Source of the DNA: Chloroflexota bacterium
GTDB lineage: Bacteria; Chloroflexota; Limnocylindria; Limnocylindrales; Limnocylindraceae
Assembly: GCA_003476885.1 (NCBI GenBank)
Contig: DMUR01000066.1
Location: 1-6,740, forward strand
DNA: 6,740 nucleotides
Reading direction: 5' to 3'
Position 1 is the stretch's first letter, and every line of letters begins with the position of its first letter. The notes under the pieces are model-generated. The model was not told where the DNA came from. It saw only the letters and a list, made by a program, of their open reading frames with translations, and ran no database searches. Below are positions 1 to 5,418 of the stretch, in pieces. The position numbers and the translations under genes are program-made.

Positions 1-738
1 GTTGCGATCCTGACGAGCGGTGATGAACTCACAGGTGCGGCGGGCTCTTCGCAGGTCCGCGACAGCAACGGGCCGGCACTCGCAGCACTGGCGCTCAGCG
101 AAGGAGCATCAGTGGTCGCCGTGGAGCAGGTAGGAGATGACGCCAGTGCAACCCGTGCGGCTGTCGCGCGCCTTAGTGCGATCTGCGATCTCCTGGTGAC
201 AACGGGCGGTGTCAGTGTCGGCGCTCACGATCATGTAGGTGCCGCACTCGAGTCACACTTCGAACTGCTCGCGTGGCGAGCGGCGATACAGCCTGGGAAG
301 CCGCTCCTCCTTGGAGCACGTCGCGCTGACACAACCGGCGCGCAGTTCGCCGTGGGCGTCCCTGGAAATCCGGTGAGTGCATTCGTGATCGGCATGGAGG
401 TTCTCTTGCCGCTCATCCGTGCACTTACAGGGAGGCCCGCCTACGGGGTGGAACTCGAGGGAGTCCTTGAGGAGGCGGTGAAGAGTCCGGTCGGCCGCCG
501 CTCTTTCCTTCGTCTCACCGCGTTACGTACTCCGAACGGGGATCTTGATCGCGACGAGGTGGGTCGGATCCGCGTGCGCCTCGCGGGCGGCCAGGGGAGC
601 CATCAGACAGCGCCGCTCGCAGCGTGTGATGCGCTCGGCGTGATCGCGGAGGAGGTCGGCGACCTGCAGGCGGGCTCAGGCATTCGCTTGCATCCACTTT
701 CGCGCGCCACACGACGAGTTGCAACGCCAAACGGTTAG
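1..738 (+). CDS. moeA: Molybdopterin molybdotransferase MoeA (3' part, truncated by window edge)
   Basis: MoeA inserts molybdate into adenylylated molybdopterin, the last step of molybdenum cofactor synthesis in the cytoplasm. The frame is open from base 1 and gives 245 residues. The family is usually about 400, so roughly the first 150-170 residues lie outside the window. Visible family motifs are VAILTSGDEL (residues 1-10 of the fragment), RDSNGPAL (20-27), TTGGVSVG followed by HDH (67-78), QPGKP (97-101) and VPGNPVSAF (120-128), all hallmarks of the MoCF-binding domain. The remaining C-terminal part fits the beta-barrel MoeA_C domain. An ATG or GTG start further in (for example at 112) would cut the SGDEL and RDSN motifs, so those are internal codons. 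The TAG stop at 736-738 overlaps the ribosome binding site of moaC, so the genes are surely co-transcribed. A tungsten-specific role cannot be excluded. Confidence 0.95.
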   Translation, partial: VAILTSGDELTGAAGSSQVRDSNGPALAALALSEGASVVAVEQVGDDASATRAAVARLSAICDLLVTTGGVSVGAHDHVGAALESHFELLAWRAAIQPGKPLLLGARRADTTGAQFAVGVPGNPVSAFVIGMEVLLPLIRALTGRPAYGVELEGVLEEAVKSPVGRRSFLRLTALRTPNGDLDRDEVGRIRVRLAGGQGSHQTAPLAACDALGVIAEEVGDLQAGSGIRLHPLSRATRRVATPNG

Positions 739-747
739 GATCAGCGC

Positions 748-1233
748 ATGGAAGAGCAACGTCTCACGCATGTTGGAAGCGACGGGCGTGCCTCCATGGT
801 TGATGTTGGCGGAAAGCCCACGACCGAACGGCGCGCGGTTGCAGAGAGTCGGGTCACAACCTCTCTTGAAGTGCTTCAGCTGATTGAACGTGGTGATGCG
901 CCGAAGGGGGCGGTCTTGAGCACGGCGGAGATTGCGGGGGTCCAGGCGGCGAAGCGCACGGCCGAACTGATTCCACTCTGCCACCCGCTCGCACTCTCCC
1001 GTGTAGAGGTGTACTGCAGCGTCGACCAGCCCGCAGGCGCGGTGCTGATCCAGGCTGAGGTGCGCTGCACCGGGCAGACAGGCGTAGAGATGGAGGCACT
1101 GACCGCTGCATCTGTGGCTGCGCTTACCGTCTACGACATGATTAAGGCACTCGATCGCGCCGCGGTGATCGGCCCGACTCAGTTGCGAGAGAAGTCTGGC
1201 GGCGCCAGTGGCACGTGGAGGCGAGATGGGTGA
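748..1233 (+). CDS. moaC: Cyclic pyranopterin monophosphate synthase MoaC
   Basis: MoaC converts 3',8-cyclo-7,8-dihydro-GTP, the product of MoaA, into cyclic pyranopterin monophosphate, the first stable intermediate of molybdenum cofactor synthesis. The 161 residues are the usual full length. Conserved blocks in order are LTHVGSDGRASMVDVGGKP (6-24), KGAVLSTAEIAGVQAAKRT (53-71), LIPLCHPL (74-81, with the conserved His79), TGVEMEALTA (111-120), YDMIKA (129-134) and EKSGG (148-152). The acidic pair in VEMEA and the lysines of KA and KSGG match known active-site positions of the family. The ATG at 748 has an AGGA (737-740) seven bases upstream that overlaps the moeA stop codon. The next gene starts inside the 3' end of this one. 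moaA is not in the window. Confidence 0.97.
   Translation: MEEQRLTHVGSDGRASMVDVGGKPTTERRAVAESRVTTSLEVLQLIERGDAPKGAVLSTAEIAGVQAAKRTAELIPLCHPLALSRVEVYCSVDQPAGAVLIQAEVRCTGQTGVEMEALTAASVAALTVYDMIKALDRAAVIGPTQLREKSGGASGTWRRDG
1217..1221 (+). promoter_or_regulatory. Ribosome binding site deciding the mogA start
   Basis: GGAGG lies four bases before the ATG at 1226, inside the last codons of moaC. An in-frame GTG at 1208 lies upstream of this motif and has no comparable Shine-Dalgarno sequence, so ATG 1226 is preferred. Confidence 0.65.
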
Positions 1234-1711
1234 CGAGAAGCGGAGTGTGTTGATTGTAACGGTGAGCGACTCCGTCTCTGCAGGCACGCGCGAGGATCGC
1301 TCTGGCACGCTCGCCGCCGCAGCGATGGAGGCGCACGGCTGGGAGGTTTCACGCGCAACCGTTCCAGATGAGCGCGACCAGATCAGCGCGCTGCTTAGCG
1401 AGCGAGCGGGGAGCGTCAACGTCATTCTGACGACTGGCGGAACGGGTCTAACGCCACGGGATGTCACGCCAGACGCAACACGCCCACTCCTGGAGCGAGA
1501 GATCCCTGGCATCCCCGAAGCGATCCGGATGTTGGGGCGATCGCAGACGCCCGCAGCAATCCTTTCGCGTGGCGTGGCGGGCGTGCTGCGCGGAAGTCTG
1601 ATCGTCAACATGCCTGGCGGCAGCGGGGCGGTTCGGGACGGATTGGCAATCCTCCTCCCTGTCCTTGAGCATGCCTGCGAGACGATCGCAGGCCCTGTGG
1701 ACCACGGCTGA
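1226..1711 (+). CDS. mogA: MoaB/MogA-family molybdopterin adenylyltransferase
   Basis: Members of this family adenylylate molybdopterin with ATP to give MPT-AMP, the substrate of MoeA. The 161-residue protein is a single MoCF-binding domain of normal length. Visible motifs are SDSVSAGTREDRSG (14-27), TTGGTG followed by PRDVTPDAT (69-85), PGIPEAIR (94-101) and NMPGGSGAVRDGL (128-140). These form the pterin- and nucleotide-binding loops of MogA and MoaB proteins. The ATG overlaps the end of moaC by 8 nt, which suggests translational coupling. A GTG at 1208 would add six residues. MoaB (function poorly defined in E. coli) and MogA are hard to separate by eye. In an operon with moeA and moaC the adenylyltransferase role is the natural reading. 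The TGA at 1709-1711 ends the cofactor cluster in this window. Confidence 0.92.
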   Translation: MGDEKRSVLIVTVSDSVSAGTREDRSGTLAAAAMEAHGWEVSRATVPDERDQISALLSERAGSVNVILTTGGTGLTPRDVTPDATRPLLEREIPGIPEAIRMLGRSQTPAAILSRGVAGVLRGSLIVNMPGGSGAVRDGLAILLPVLEHACETIAGPVDHG

Positions 1712-1749
1712 TCAATCGTCTTCCTGCGGGGCAGCTCCCTCGCTGTGGA

Positions 1750-1764
1750 GAGCGCTGGGCGCTC
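1750..1764. repeat. Short inverted repeat, possible weak hairpin after mogA
   Basis: A 6-bp stem (GAGCGC with GCGCTC) surrounds a 3-nt loop, 38 bases after the mogA stop. No T-run follows, so it is not a standard intrinsic terminator. It may be chance in GC-rich DNA. Confidence 0.3.
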
Positions 1765-1768
1765 CGCA

Positions 1769-1784
1769 ACGCTAGGGCGTGTGT
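1769..1784. promoter_or_regulatory. Putative NrdR box 1
   Basis: This 16-mer matches 10 of 16 positions of the consensus acaCwAtATaTwGtgt as I recall it. The matches are in the outer arms (AC.CTA on the left, TGTGT on the right) and the A/T centre is replaced by GGGC. NrdR boxes normally occur as tandem pairs about three helical turns apart, and a second candidate begins exactly 31 bp downstream. Its position just upstream of nrdR would allow autoregulation. The match is moderate, so the call rests mainly on spacing and context. Confidence 0.35.
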
Positions 1785-1789
1785 AGACT
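1784..1789 (+). promoter_or_regulatory. Possible -10 element for the nrdR operon
   Basis: TAGACT fits the TAnnnT pattern of a sigma-70-type -10 box and lies 41 bases before the nrdR start, between the two NrdR-box candidates. No recognisable -35 is present 16-18 bases upstream, so this is tentative. Confidence 0.35.
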
Positions 1790-1799
1790 CGTCCTGCCG

Positions 1800-1815
1800 C
1801 CACTATCTGTGGGGG
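1800..1815. promoter_or_regulatory. Putative NrdR box 2
   Basis: This 16-mer also matches about 10 of 16 consensus positions, with the left half CCACTAT particularly close. It contains the imperfect palindrome CCAC-TATCT-GTGG (1800-1812). It begins 31 bp after candidate box 1 with a 15-bp linker, and lies between the possible -10 and the nrdR ribosome binding site. Repressor bound at the pair would cover the promoter. Confidence 0.35.
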
Positions 1816-1820
1816 CGATG

Positions 1821-1826
1821 AGGAGG
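1821..1826 (+). promoter_or_regulatory. Ribosome binding site of nrdR
   Basis: A perfect AGGAGG lies four bases before the GTG at 1831. It fixes that GTG as the start, which also gives the invariant N-terminus MRCPSC of the NrdR zinc ribbon. Confidence 0.75.
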
Positions 1827-1830
1827 TAGG

Positions 1831-2337
1831 GTGCGCTGTCCGTCCTGCAAGGAACCCGATACGCGGGTGGTGGACTCTCGCGATCTCGATGAGGGGAGCG
1901 TCATCCGGCGTCGACGCGCCTGTCGAATCTGTGGCACCCGCGTCACCACCTACGAGCGCGCAGAACTTGCGCGGCTCCACGTTGTGAAGCGCTCTGGGCT
2001 GCGAGAAGAGTACGACCCGCTGAAGCTTCTCGACGGACTTCGTACAGCACTTGCCCGCCGACCGGTCCCAGTCGACGCTCCCGAGCGCGCGATGGAGGCG
2101 ATTGAGGCACAGATCCGCGCCACAGGAGTCACGGAGATATCAACCTCGCGAATCGGTGCCCTCGCGATGGCCGCCCTTCGTGAAATTGATCAGATCGGCT
2201 ACATCCGATTTGCAAGTGTGTATCAGTCGTTTGAAGATCTCGCCACGCTGAAGCGCGAAGTTGACACGCTCGTTGAGGAGAAGGGCGCTGGCGGCGGAAA
2301 GCGCCGTCGTCGCACCAACGTAGAGAGCGAAGCGTGA
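1831..2337 (+). CDS. nrdR: Transcriptional repressor NrdR
   Basis: NrdR represses ribonucleotide reductase genes in response to the ATP/dATP balance, binding paired NrdR boxes near their promoters. The 168-residue protein has the two family parts. An N-terminal zinc ribbon carries Cys3, Cys6, Cys31 and Cys34 (MRCPSC and RACRICGTR) with the basic stretch RRRRA between. An ATP-cone domain spans about residues 49-139 (VVKRSGLREEYDPLKLLDGL at 51-70, and IGYIRFASVYQSF at 122-134). The tail is basic (GGGKRRRRT, 154-162). The start is GTG with a strong ribosome binding site. The TGA stop overlaps the GTG start of dcd as GTGA, so the two are translationally coupled. Two NrdR-box-like sites lie upstream and suggest autoregulation. 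No reductase gene is in the window, so the regulated targets lie elsewhere. Confidence 0.97.
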   Translation: MRCPSCKEPDTRVVDSRDLDEGSVIRRRRACRICGTRVTTYERAELARLHVVKRSGLREEYDPLKLLDGLRTALARRPVPVDAPERAMEAIEAQIRATGVTEISTSRIGALAMAALREIDQIGYIRFASVYQSFEDLATLKREVDTLVEEKGAGGGKRRRRTNVESEA

Positions 2338-2927
2338 GCGTTCTCTCTGATCGCGATCTTCGTGCCGCACTCGCCTCAGGCGAGATTGCGGTCACCCCGT
2401 TTGATGATCGAGACGTGCAGCCAGCCTCCATTGACTTACACCTTGATCGCACCTTCCGCGTCTTCCGCAACAATCGGTACGGATACATTGACCCGCGCGC
2501 TGAACAGCCAGAGCTCACCGACCTTGAGGTGGTGTCCGAAGGGGAGCGTTTCATGCTGCACCCCGGCGAGTTTGTCTTAGGGCAGACGCTTGAGCGCATC
2601 AGTGTTGGAAACAGTCTCCTCGGACGCCTCGATGGGAAGTCCTCACTCGGTCGCCTCGGACTGCTCATCCACTCCACGGCTGGCTATGTGGACCCAGGCT
2701 GGGTTGGCAATCTCACCCTTGAGCTCGGGAATGTGGCGAGGCTCCCAATTGCGCTCTACCCGGGAATGAAGATCGGACAGATCTCCTTCCACCGCATGTC
2801 GAGCGTGGTCGATCAGCCGTACGGCAGCAAGGAGCTTCGCAGCCGATATCAAGGACAGACAGAGCCAACCGCGTCGGCGATCCATGTGGATTTTGACGCG
2901 ACACGCCGCGAGACCGAACAAACGTAG
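2334..2927 (+). CDS. dcd: dCTP deaminase Dcd, possibly dUMP-forming (bifunctional)
   Basis: Dcd deaminates dCTP, feeding dUMP into thymidylate synthesis. The 197-residue protein is of normal length for the trimeric dUTPase/Dcd fold. Motifs include LSDRDLRAAL (4-13), QPASIDLHLD (29-38), LHPGEFVLGQTLE (75-87), GKSSLGRLGL (101-110), HSTAGYVDPGW (113-123), TLELGNVARLP (128-138), PGMKIGQISF (143-152) and YQGQ (172-175). By alignment from memory with the mycobacterial enzyme, Ser103, Arg107, Ala116 and Glu130 are the catalytic residues. That enzyme is bifunctional (deaminase plus diphosphatase, giving dUMP directly), and the strong resemblance through the GKSSLGRLGL region suggests the same here. 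This is an inference. The GTG start overlaps the nrdR stop by 4 nt, and the TAG stop touches the start of the next gene. Confidence 0.95.
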   Translation: MSVLSDRDLRAALASGEIAVTPFDDRDVQPASIDLHLDRTFRVFRNNRYGYIDPRAEQPELTDLEVVSEGERFMLHPGEFVLGQTLERISVGNSLLGRLDGKSSLGRLGLLIHSTAGYVDPGWVGNLTLELGNVARLPIALYPGMKIGQISFHRMSSVVDQPYGSKELRSRYQGQTEPTASAIHVDFDATRRETEQT

Positions 2928-2929
2928 TG

Positions 2930-3790
2930 ATGCTGAACCCGGAGGGGACCGGCGTTCGACCAGTTCGAACGATTGATCTCGGTTCCGTCAGCGTTGACCT
3001 CCTGCAGATCGGGGCGTTCCGCAGCGATGCGGGTGCCATCTTCGGGCCAGTCCCGCGCAGCACGTGGGAGCCGCTCGTGCGCGAAGAGATCGACGCAGAG
3101 TCGCGGCTCCTTCAATCGCTGAACACGCTCCATGTGCGTACGCCATCGGGTGCCCTCCTCCTTGAGACGGGAGCAATTCCAGCAGGGGAGCGTCGCGAAA
3201 GCGATGAGATCTGGTCGGTCAGTGCACGTGATGCGCTGATCGCGTCAGGTGCGGATCCAGATCGCCTGCGGTACGTGGTGCCGAGTCACTTGCACCGTGA
3301 TCACGCAGGCGGGCTCACAGGGAGTGGCGGGGCTGCCGCCTTCCCGCGTGTAACGATTGTTGCGCCGCAGGCAGAGATTGACGCCGTGGCGAGCGCATCC
3401 GCGCGCGCACGTGCGGCATACGATCAGCCGCTTCTGACGAGCCTCTTTGCTGACTCGCCTCCAGACGCGTTTCTCGATCGGCGCCAACTCCTCCCAGAGG
3501 TTGAGCTGCGCCTTCTTGGTGGACACACCCCCGGATCTCAAGCAACCATCATTCGCGGGCGAGAGCGGACACTCCTCTTTATGGGTGATCTATTCATGCG
3601 CCCCTGGCAGGCGAATCCACGATGGGTGACCGCATTTGATGACGCAGCGTGGGTCTCTGTTGATGCAAAGAGTGCAATCTTTGCTGAGGCTGCTGCGAAG
3701 CAGTGGCTCATTGTTCAGAGTCACGAACTACATGCGCCGCTCGGGCGTCTCGAAGTGGATCGAGACCGATTCCGCTTTATCGCCGAATAG
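2930..3790 (+). CDS. MBL-fold metallohydrolase of unknown substrate
   Basis: This is a 286-residue metallo-beta-lactamase-fold protein. Binuclear metal-site motifs are complete: HLHRDH (residues 120-125, the HxHxDH signature), His199 in GGHTPGSQ, Asp220 in FMGDLF, and His265 in VQSHEL. The N-terminal part (AIFGPVPRSTW at 36-46, then LLLETG at 76-81) resembles a widespread group of soluble MBL hydrolases with an FGxVPxxxW element and a following D-T/E-G strand, some of which are lactonase-like. No signal peptide or membrane segment is seen, so it is probably cytoplasmic. ATG 2930 is chosen, two bases after the dcd stop. An adjacent in-frame GTG at 2927 is equally possible, and neither has a clear Shine-Dalgarno, which points to coupling with dcd. 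The substrate cannot be told. A lactone, thioester, phosphodiester or nucleotide-linked substrate are all open. Confidence 0.88.
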   Translation: MLNPEGTGVRPVRTIDLGSVSVDLLQIGAFRSDAGAIFGPVPRSTWEPLVREEIDAESRLLQSLNTLHVRTPSGALLLETGAIPAGERRESDEIWSVSARDALIASGADPDRLRYVVPSHLHRDHAGGLTGSGGAAAFPRVTIVAPQAEIDAVASASARARAAYDQPLLTSLFADSPPDAFLDRRQLLPEVELRLLGGHTPGSQATIIRGRERTLLFMGDLFMRPWQANPRWVTAFDDAAWVSVDAKSAIFAEAAAKQWLIVQSHELHAPLGRLEVDRDRFRFIAE

Positions 3791-3796
3791 CGCTAT
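3787..3796. repeat. Palindrome holding both convergent stop codons
   Basis: ATAGCGCTAT is a perfect 10-bp palindrome. It contains the TAG stop of the plus-strand hydrolase (3788-3790) and, read on the minus strand, the TAG stop of the TlpA-like gene (3795-3793). No T-run follows on either strand, so it is not a convincing terminator by itself. Confidence 0.6.
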
Positions 3797-4416
3797 GGAG
3801 CGCGCAGGAGCGGAGCGATCAGGCCTGGTCCGTCCTCTGGCGTAAACGGGCGAGGGAGAACCTGGAGGACCCGACCCTCTGCATCAAGCAGGATCTTCGT
3901 TGGGAGTCCACCCGCCAGAGCGGCGCGGAAGAGCGCTCCATCAACGTCGAGAAGGATTGGATACTCAATCTCGTAGCGTTCCGCGTACCCGCGAACCGTT
4001 TCGCGTAACTCCTGCACGGAGATTCCGATGATGAGGAGGCCCTCTTCGCGATAGGCACGATCGAGTGATCGCAGCGTCGGAGTCTCCTGTTGGCACGGCG
4101 GACACCAGGTGGCAAAGAGGTCGACGATGACCAGTCGCGGCTCTCCCAGACCTGCCGCGCGGCGTGCAGCGATCAGGTCGCCATATGTTTCTCCGTCCGC
4201 CGCAGGCTGGCTCAAAGGAATGAGGAACTGGCTGCCGGGCATTGGGCCGTTCGTATCAGGGTCGATCACATACTGACCTTGATCGTTAAGTCCGGTGCCT
4301 GACGAACCGGCGGTTGGGATGCTGGTGCCAGCGAGCCCAAGCAGGACCGCAATCACGAGCGCGAGGAGGACGATGCGAGCGAGTGCGCGACGCGGGAATG
4401 GACCGATCATCGCCAC
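3793..4416 (-). CDS. Membrane-anchored TlpA/ResA-like thioredoxin-fold protein
   Basis: TlpA/ResA/CcmG proteins reduce or exchange disulfides on the outer face of the cytoplasmic membrane, often in cytochrome c maturation. The 207 residues begin with a short basic segment and a hydrophobic helix (about 13-30, an uncleaved anchor or signal peptide), then a polar linker, then a thioredoxin fold from about residue 60. The active site is WCPPC (104-108) within VDLFATWCPPCQQETPTL. The cis-proline is Pro172 in GGLPTKILLD. The central stretch YPILLDVDGALFRA is typical of the family. The start is GTG at 4416, two bases after the ccdA stop. An ATG at 4410 would shorten it by two residues, and no Shine-Dalgarno is visible, so translation probably depends on ccdA. 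As the last gene of the glutaredoxin-ccdA operon, it is the likely recipient of electrons from CcdA. The exact client protein is unknown. Confidence 0.9.
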   Translation of the reverse strand: MAMIGPFPRRALARIVLLALVIAVLLGLAGTSIPTAGSSGTGLNDQGQYVIDPDTNGPMPGSQFLIPLSQPAADGETYGDLIAARRAAGLGEPRLVIVDLFATWCPPCQQETPTLRSLDRAYREEGLLIIGISVQELRETVRGYAERYEIEYPILLDVDGALFRAALAGGLPTKILLDAEGRVLQVLPRPFTPEDGPGLIAPLLRAP

Positions 4417-4418
4417 GA

Positions 4419-5111
4419 TCAGAGTCCGGGAAGTCCAGGGAGGTAGCGCGCGAGCAGAGGGAGGAGCCCCGCAGCGATCGCAACTCCGATAAGTGCGACG
4501 AGAATCCCGCCGAGCCGACCGGCGGTGCGTGTGCCGCGACGAAGTGAGGAGAGGATTCGGGAAGTGCGGTCGTCACCACGTGCGGCGACAAATGCAATCA
4601 GAATAAATGGGAGCCCGAGGCCCGCGCTGTAACTCAGCAGGAGAGCTGTTGCGCCGAGTGGATCACTTGAGGTCGCAGCGAGCGCAAGGATTGAGCCAAG
4701 GACGATGCCAATGCACGGCGTCCATGCTGCGGCGAAGGCGAGGCCAAGGAGAAAACTCCCTGAGCGACCGGCGGCGCGCACGACGCGAGGAGCCGCGCCG
4801 CGGTCTAAGAGCGGAATGCGCACGAAGCCGGCAAGATGAAGGCCGCCGACGATCACTGCAACTCCGAGTGGCAGTTGAACTGCGGGGAGAAACCCTGCGA
4901 GTGCGCCGCCAGCGTATGCGGCACCGAGGCCGAGAAGTGTGAAGAGTGAGGCGAATCCACCAACAAAGAGGACGGCATGCAGTACTGGAGGCTCTCCGCC
5001 TTTGAGCGCTGAGATACGACCCAGATACGCGGGTACGAGCGGGAGTACGCACGGCGAGAGGAAGCTGAGCGCGCCAGCGAGGACAGCTGTGAGTAGGCTG
5101 ACTTCAGACAC
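4419..5111 (-). CDS. ccdA: CcdA-type thiol-disulfide electron carrier (DsbD transmembrane family)
   Basis: CcdA carries reducing equivalents across the cytoplasmic membrane through a pair of cysteines. It takes them from cytoplasmic thioredoxin-like proteins and passes them to extracytoplasmic thioredoxins. The 230-residue protein has about six hydrophobic segments (roughly 5-27, 45-67, 72-94, 119-141, 153-175 and 202-224). The two redox cysteines sit in the signature positions: Cys21 in FLSPCVLPLVPAYL and Cys133 in AAAWTPCIGIVLGSIL. YSAGLGLPFIL (161-171) is another family motif. The start is GTG at 5111, three bases after the stop of the upstream glutaredoxin-like gene, and no clear Shine-Dalgarno is seen. 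It is flanked by a cytoplasmic CxxC protein and by a membrane-anchored thioredoxin, which fits a three-part relay. No cytochrome c assembly gene (ccsA, resB) is visible. Confidence 0.94.
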   Translation of the reverse strand: MSEVSLLTAVLAGALSFLSPCVLPLVPAYLGRISALKGGEPPVLHAVLFVGGFASLFTLLGLGAAYAGGALAGFLPAVQLPLGVAVIVGGLHLAGFVRIPLLDRGAAPRVVRAAGRSGSFLLGLAFAAAWTPCIGIVLGSILALAATSSDPLGATALLLSYSAGLGLPFILIAFVAARGDDRTSRILSSLRRGTRTAGRLGGILVALIGVAIAAGLLPLLARYLPGLPGL

Positions 5112-5114
5112 TGA

Positions 5115-5375
5115 TCACACGCGCCGCTCTAGATCTGCGAGAAACGACTGGATGCGCAACCGACTTGTGGCGTGCGCAAGAAGCTCGCCGCGGTACTCAA
5201 TCGCTGGAATATCCGTGAGTAGTCGTTGATGCAGCACCGGATCCTGCTCGATGTCCACCTCTCGAATGGAGGGGGGGAGGGGGGAGTCGGCGAATACGGC
5301 GCGCAGGGCGCCTCGCGCCTCCTCGCAGAGTTCGCACTCGGGACGCACGTACAGGGTGATCGGCTGAGCCTCCAT
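5115..5375 (-). CDS. Glutaredoxin-like CxxC protein (DUF836-like)
   Basis: This is an 86-residue single-domain thioredoxin-fold protein with no signal peptide or membrane segment. It opens with a strand (ITLYVRPECELCEEA) carrying the redox pair Cys14-x-x-Cys17. It continues with an acidic-strand motif (IREVDIEQDP, 37-46), the cis-proline pair IPAIEYRGELL (56-66, Pro57) and a C-terminal helix. This matches the small glutaredoxin-2/DUF836 group. ATG 5375 is supported by GGGAG nine bases upstream (minus strand, 5389-5385). It heads the operon with ccdA and the TlpA-like gene. By position it may hand electrons to CcdA on the cytoplasmic side, which is an inference. The coding strand has long C-runs over residues 30-36 (see the G-tract entry). 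Only 43 bases separate its start from the divergent tRNA gene. Confidence 0.87.
   Translation of the reverse strand: MEAQPITLYVRPECELCEEARGALRAVFADSPLPPSIREVDIEQDPVLHQRLLTDIPAIEYRGELLAHATSRLRIQSFLADLERRV
5268..5286. repeat. G-rich homopolymer tract inside the glutaredoxin-like gene
   Basis: The plus strand has runs of 7 G (5271-5277) and 6 G (5279-5284) separated by single A. They lie within the minus-strand gene, where they encode a Ser-Pro-Leu-Pro-Pro-Ser loop. Such runs are prone to slippage and to sequencing error. Confidence 0.8.
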
Positions 5376-5403
5376 GGTCGTATTCTCCCACGCGGGGCTG
5401 GGC

Positions 5404-5409
5404 TACCAT
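5404..5409 (+). promoter_or_regulatory. Possible -10 element of the tRNA-Arg gene
   Basis: TACCAT fits TAnnnT and ends nine bases before the mature 5' end of the tRNA, a spacing that would give a very short leader. No good -35 is seen at 16-18 bases upstream. Confidence 0.35.
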
Positions 5410-5418
5410 CTTCTTTGA

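Noticed and set aside
1208..1225. Upstream GTG start for mogA at 1208
   Set aside because: It would place the GGAGG site inside the coding region. ATG 1226 has that site at a usable distance and begins directly before the conserved SVLIVTVSDS strand.
1712..1830. Riboswitch or intrinsic terminator between mogA and nrdR
   Set aside because: The region is only 119 bases, has one 6-bp hairpin without a T-run, and shows no pairing pattern I recognise as a riboswitch.
676..1980. 434-residue open frame on the minus strand across moaC, mogA and the start of nrdR
   Set aside because: It lies antisense to three well-supported genes with clear family motifs, its translation is low-complexity and rich in Arg, Ser and Pro, and it shows no recognisable domain. 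Long antisense frames are expected with GC-biased codon use.
2129..2677. 182-residue minus-strand frame over nrdR and dcd
   Set aside because: Its translation is Arg/Ser-rich with no family motif and it overlaps two certain genes on the other strand.
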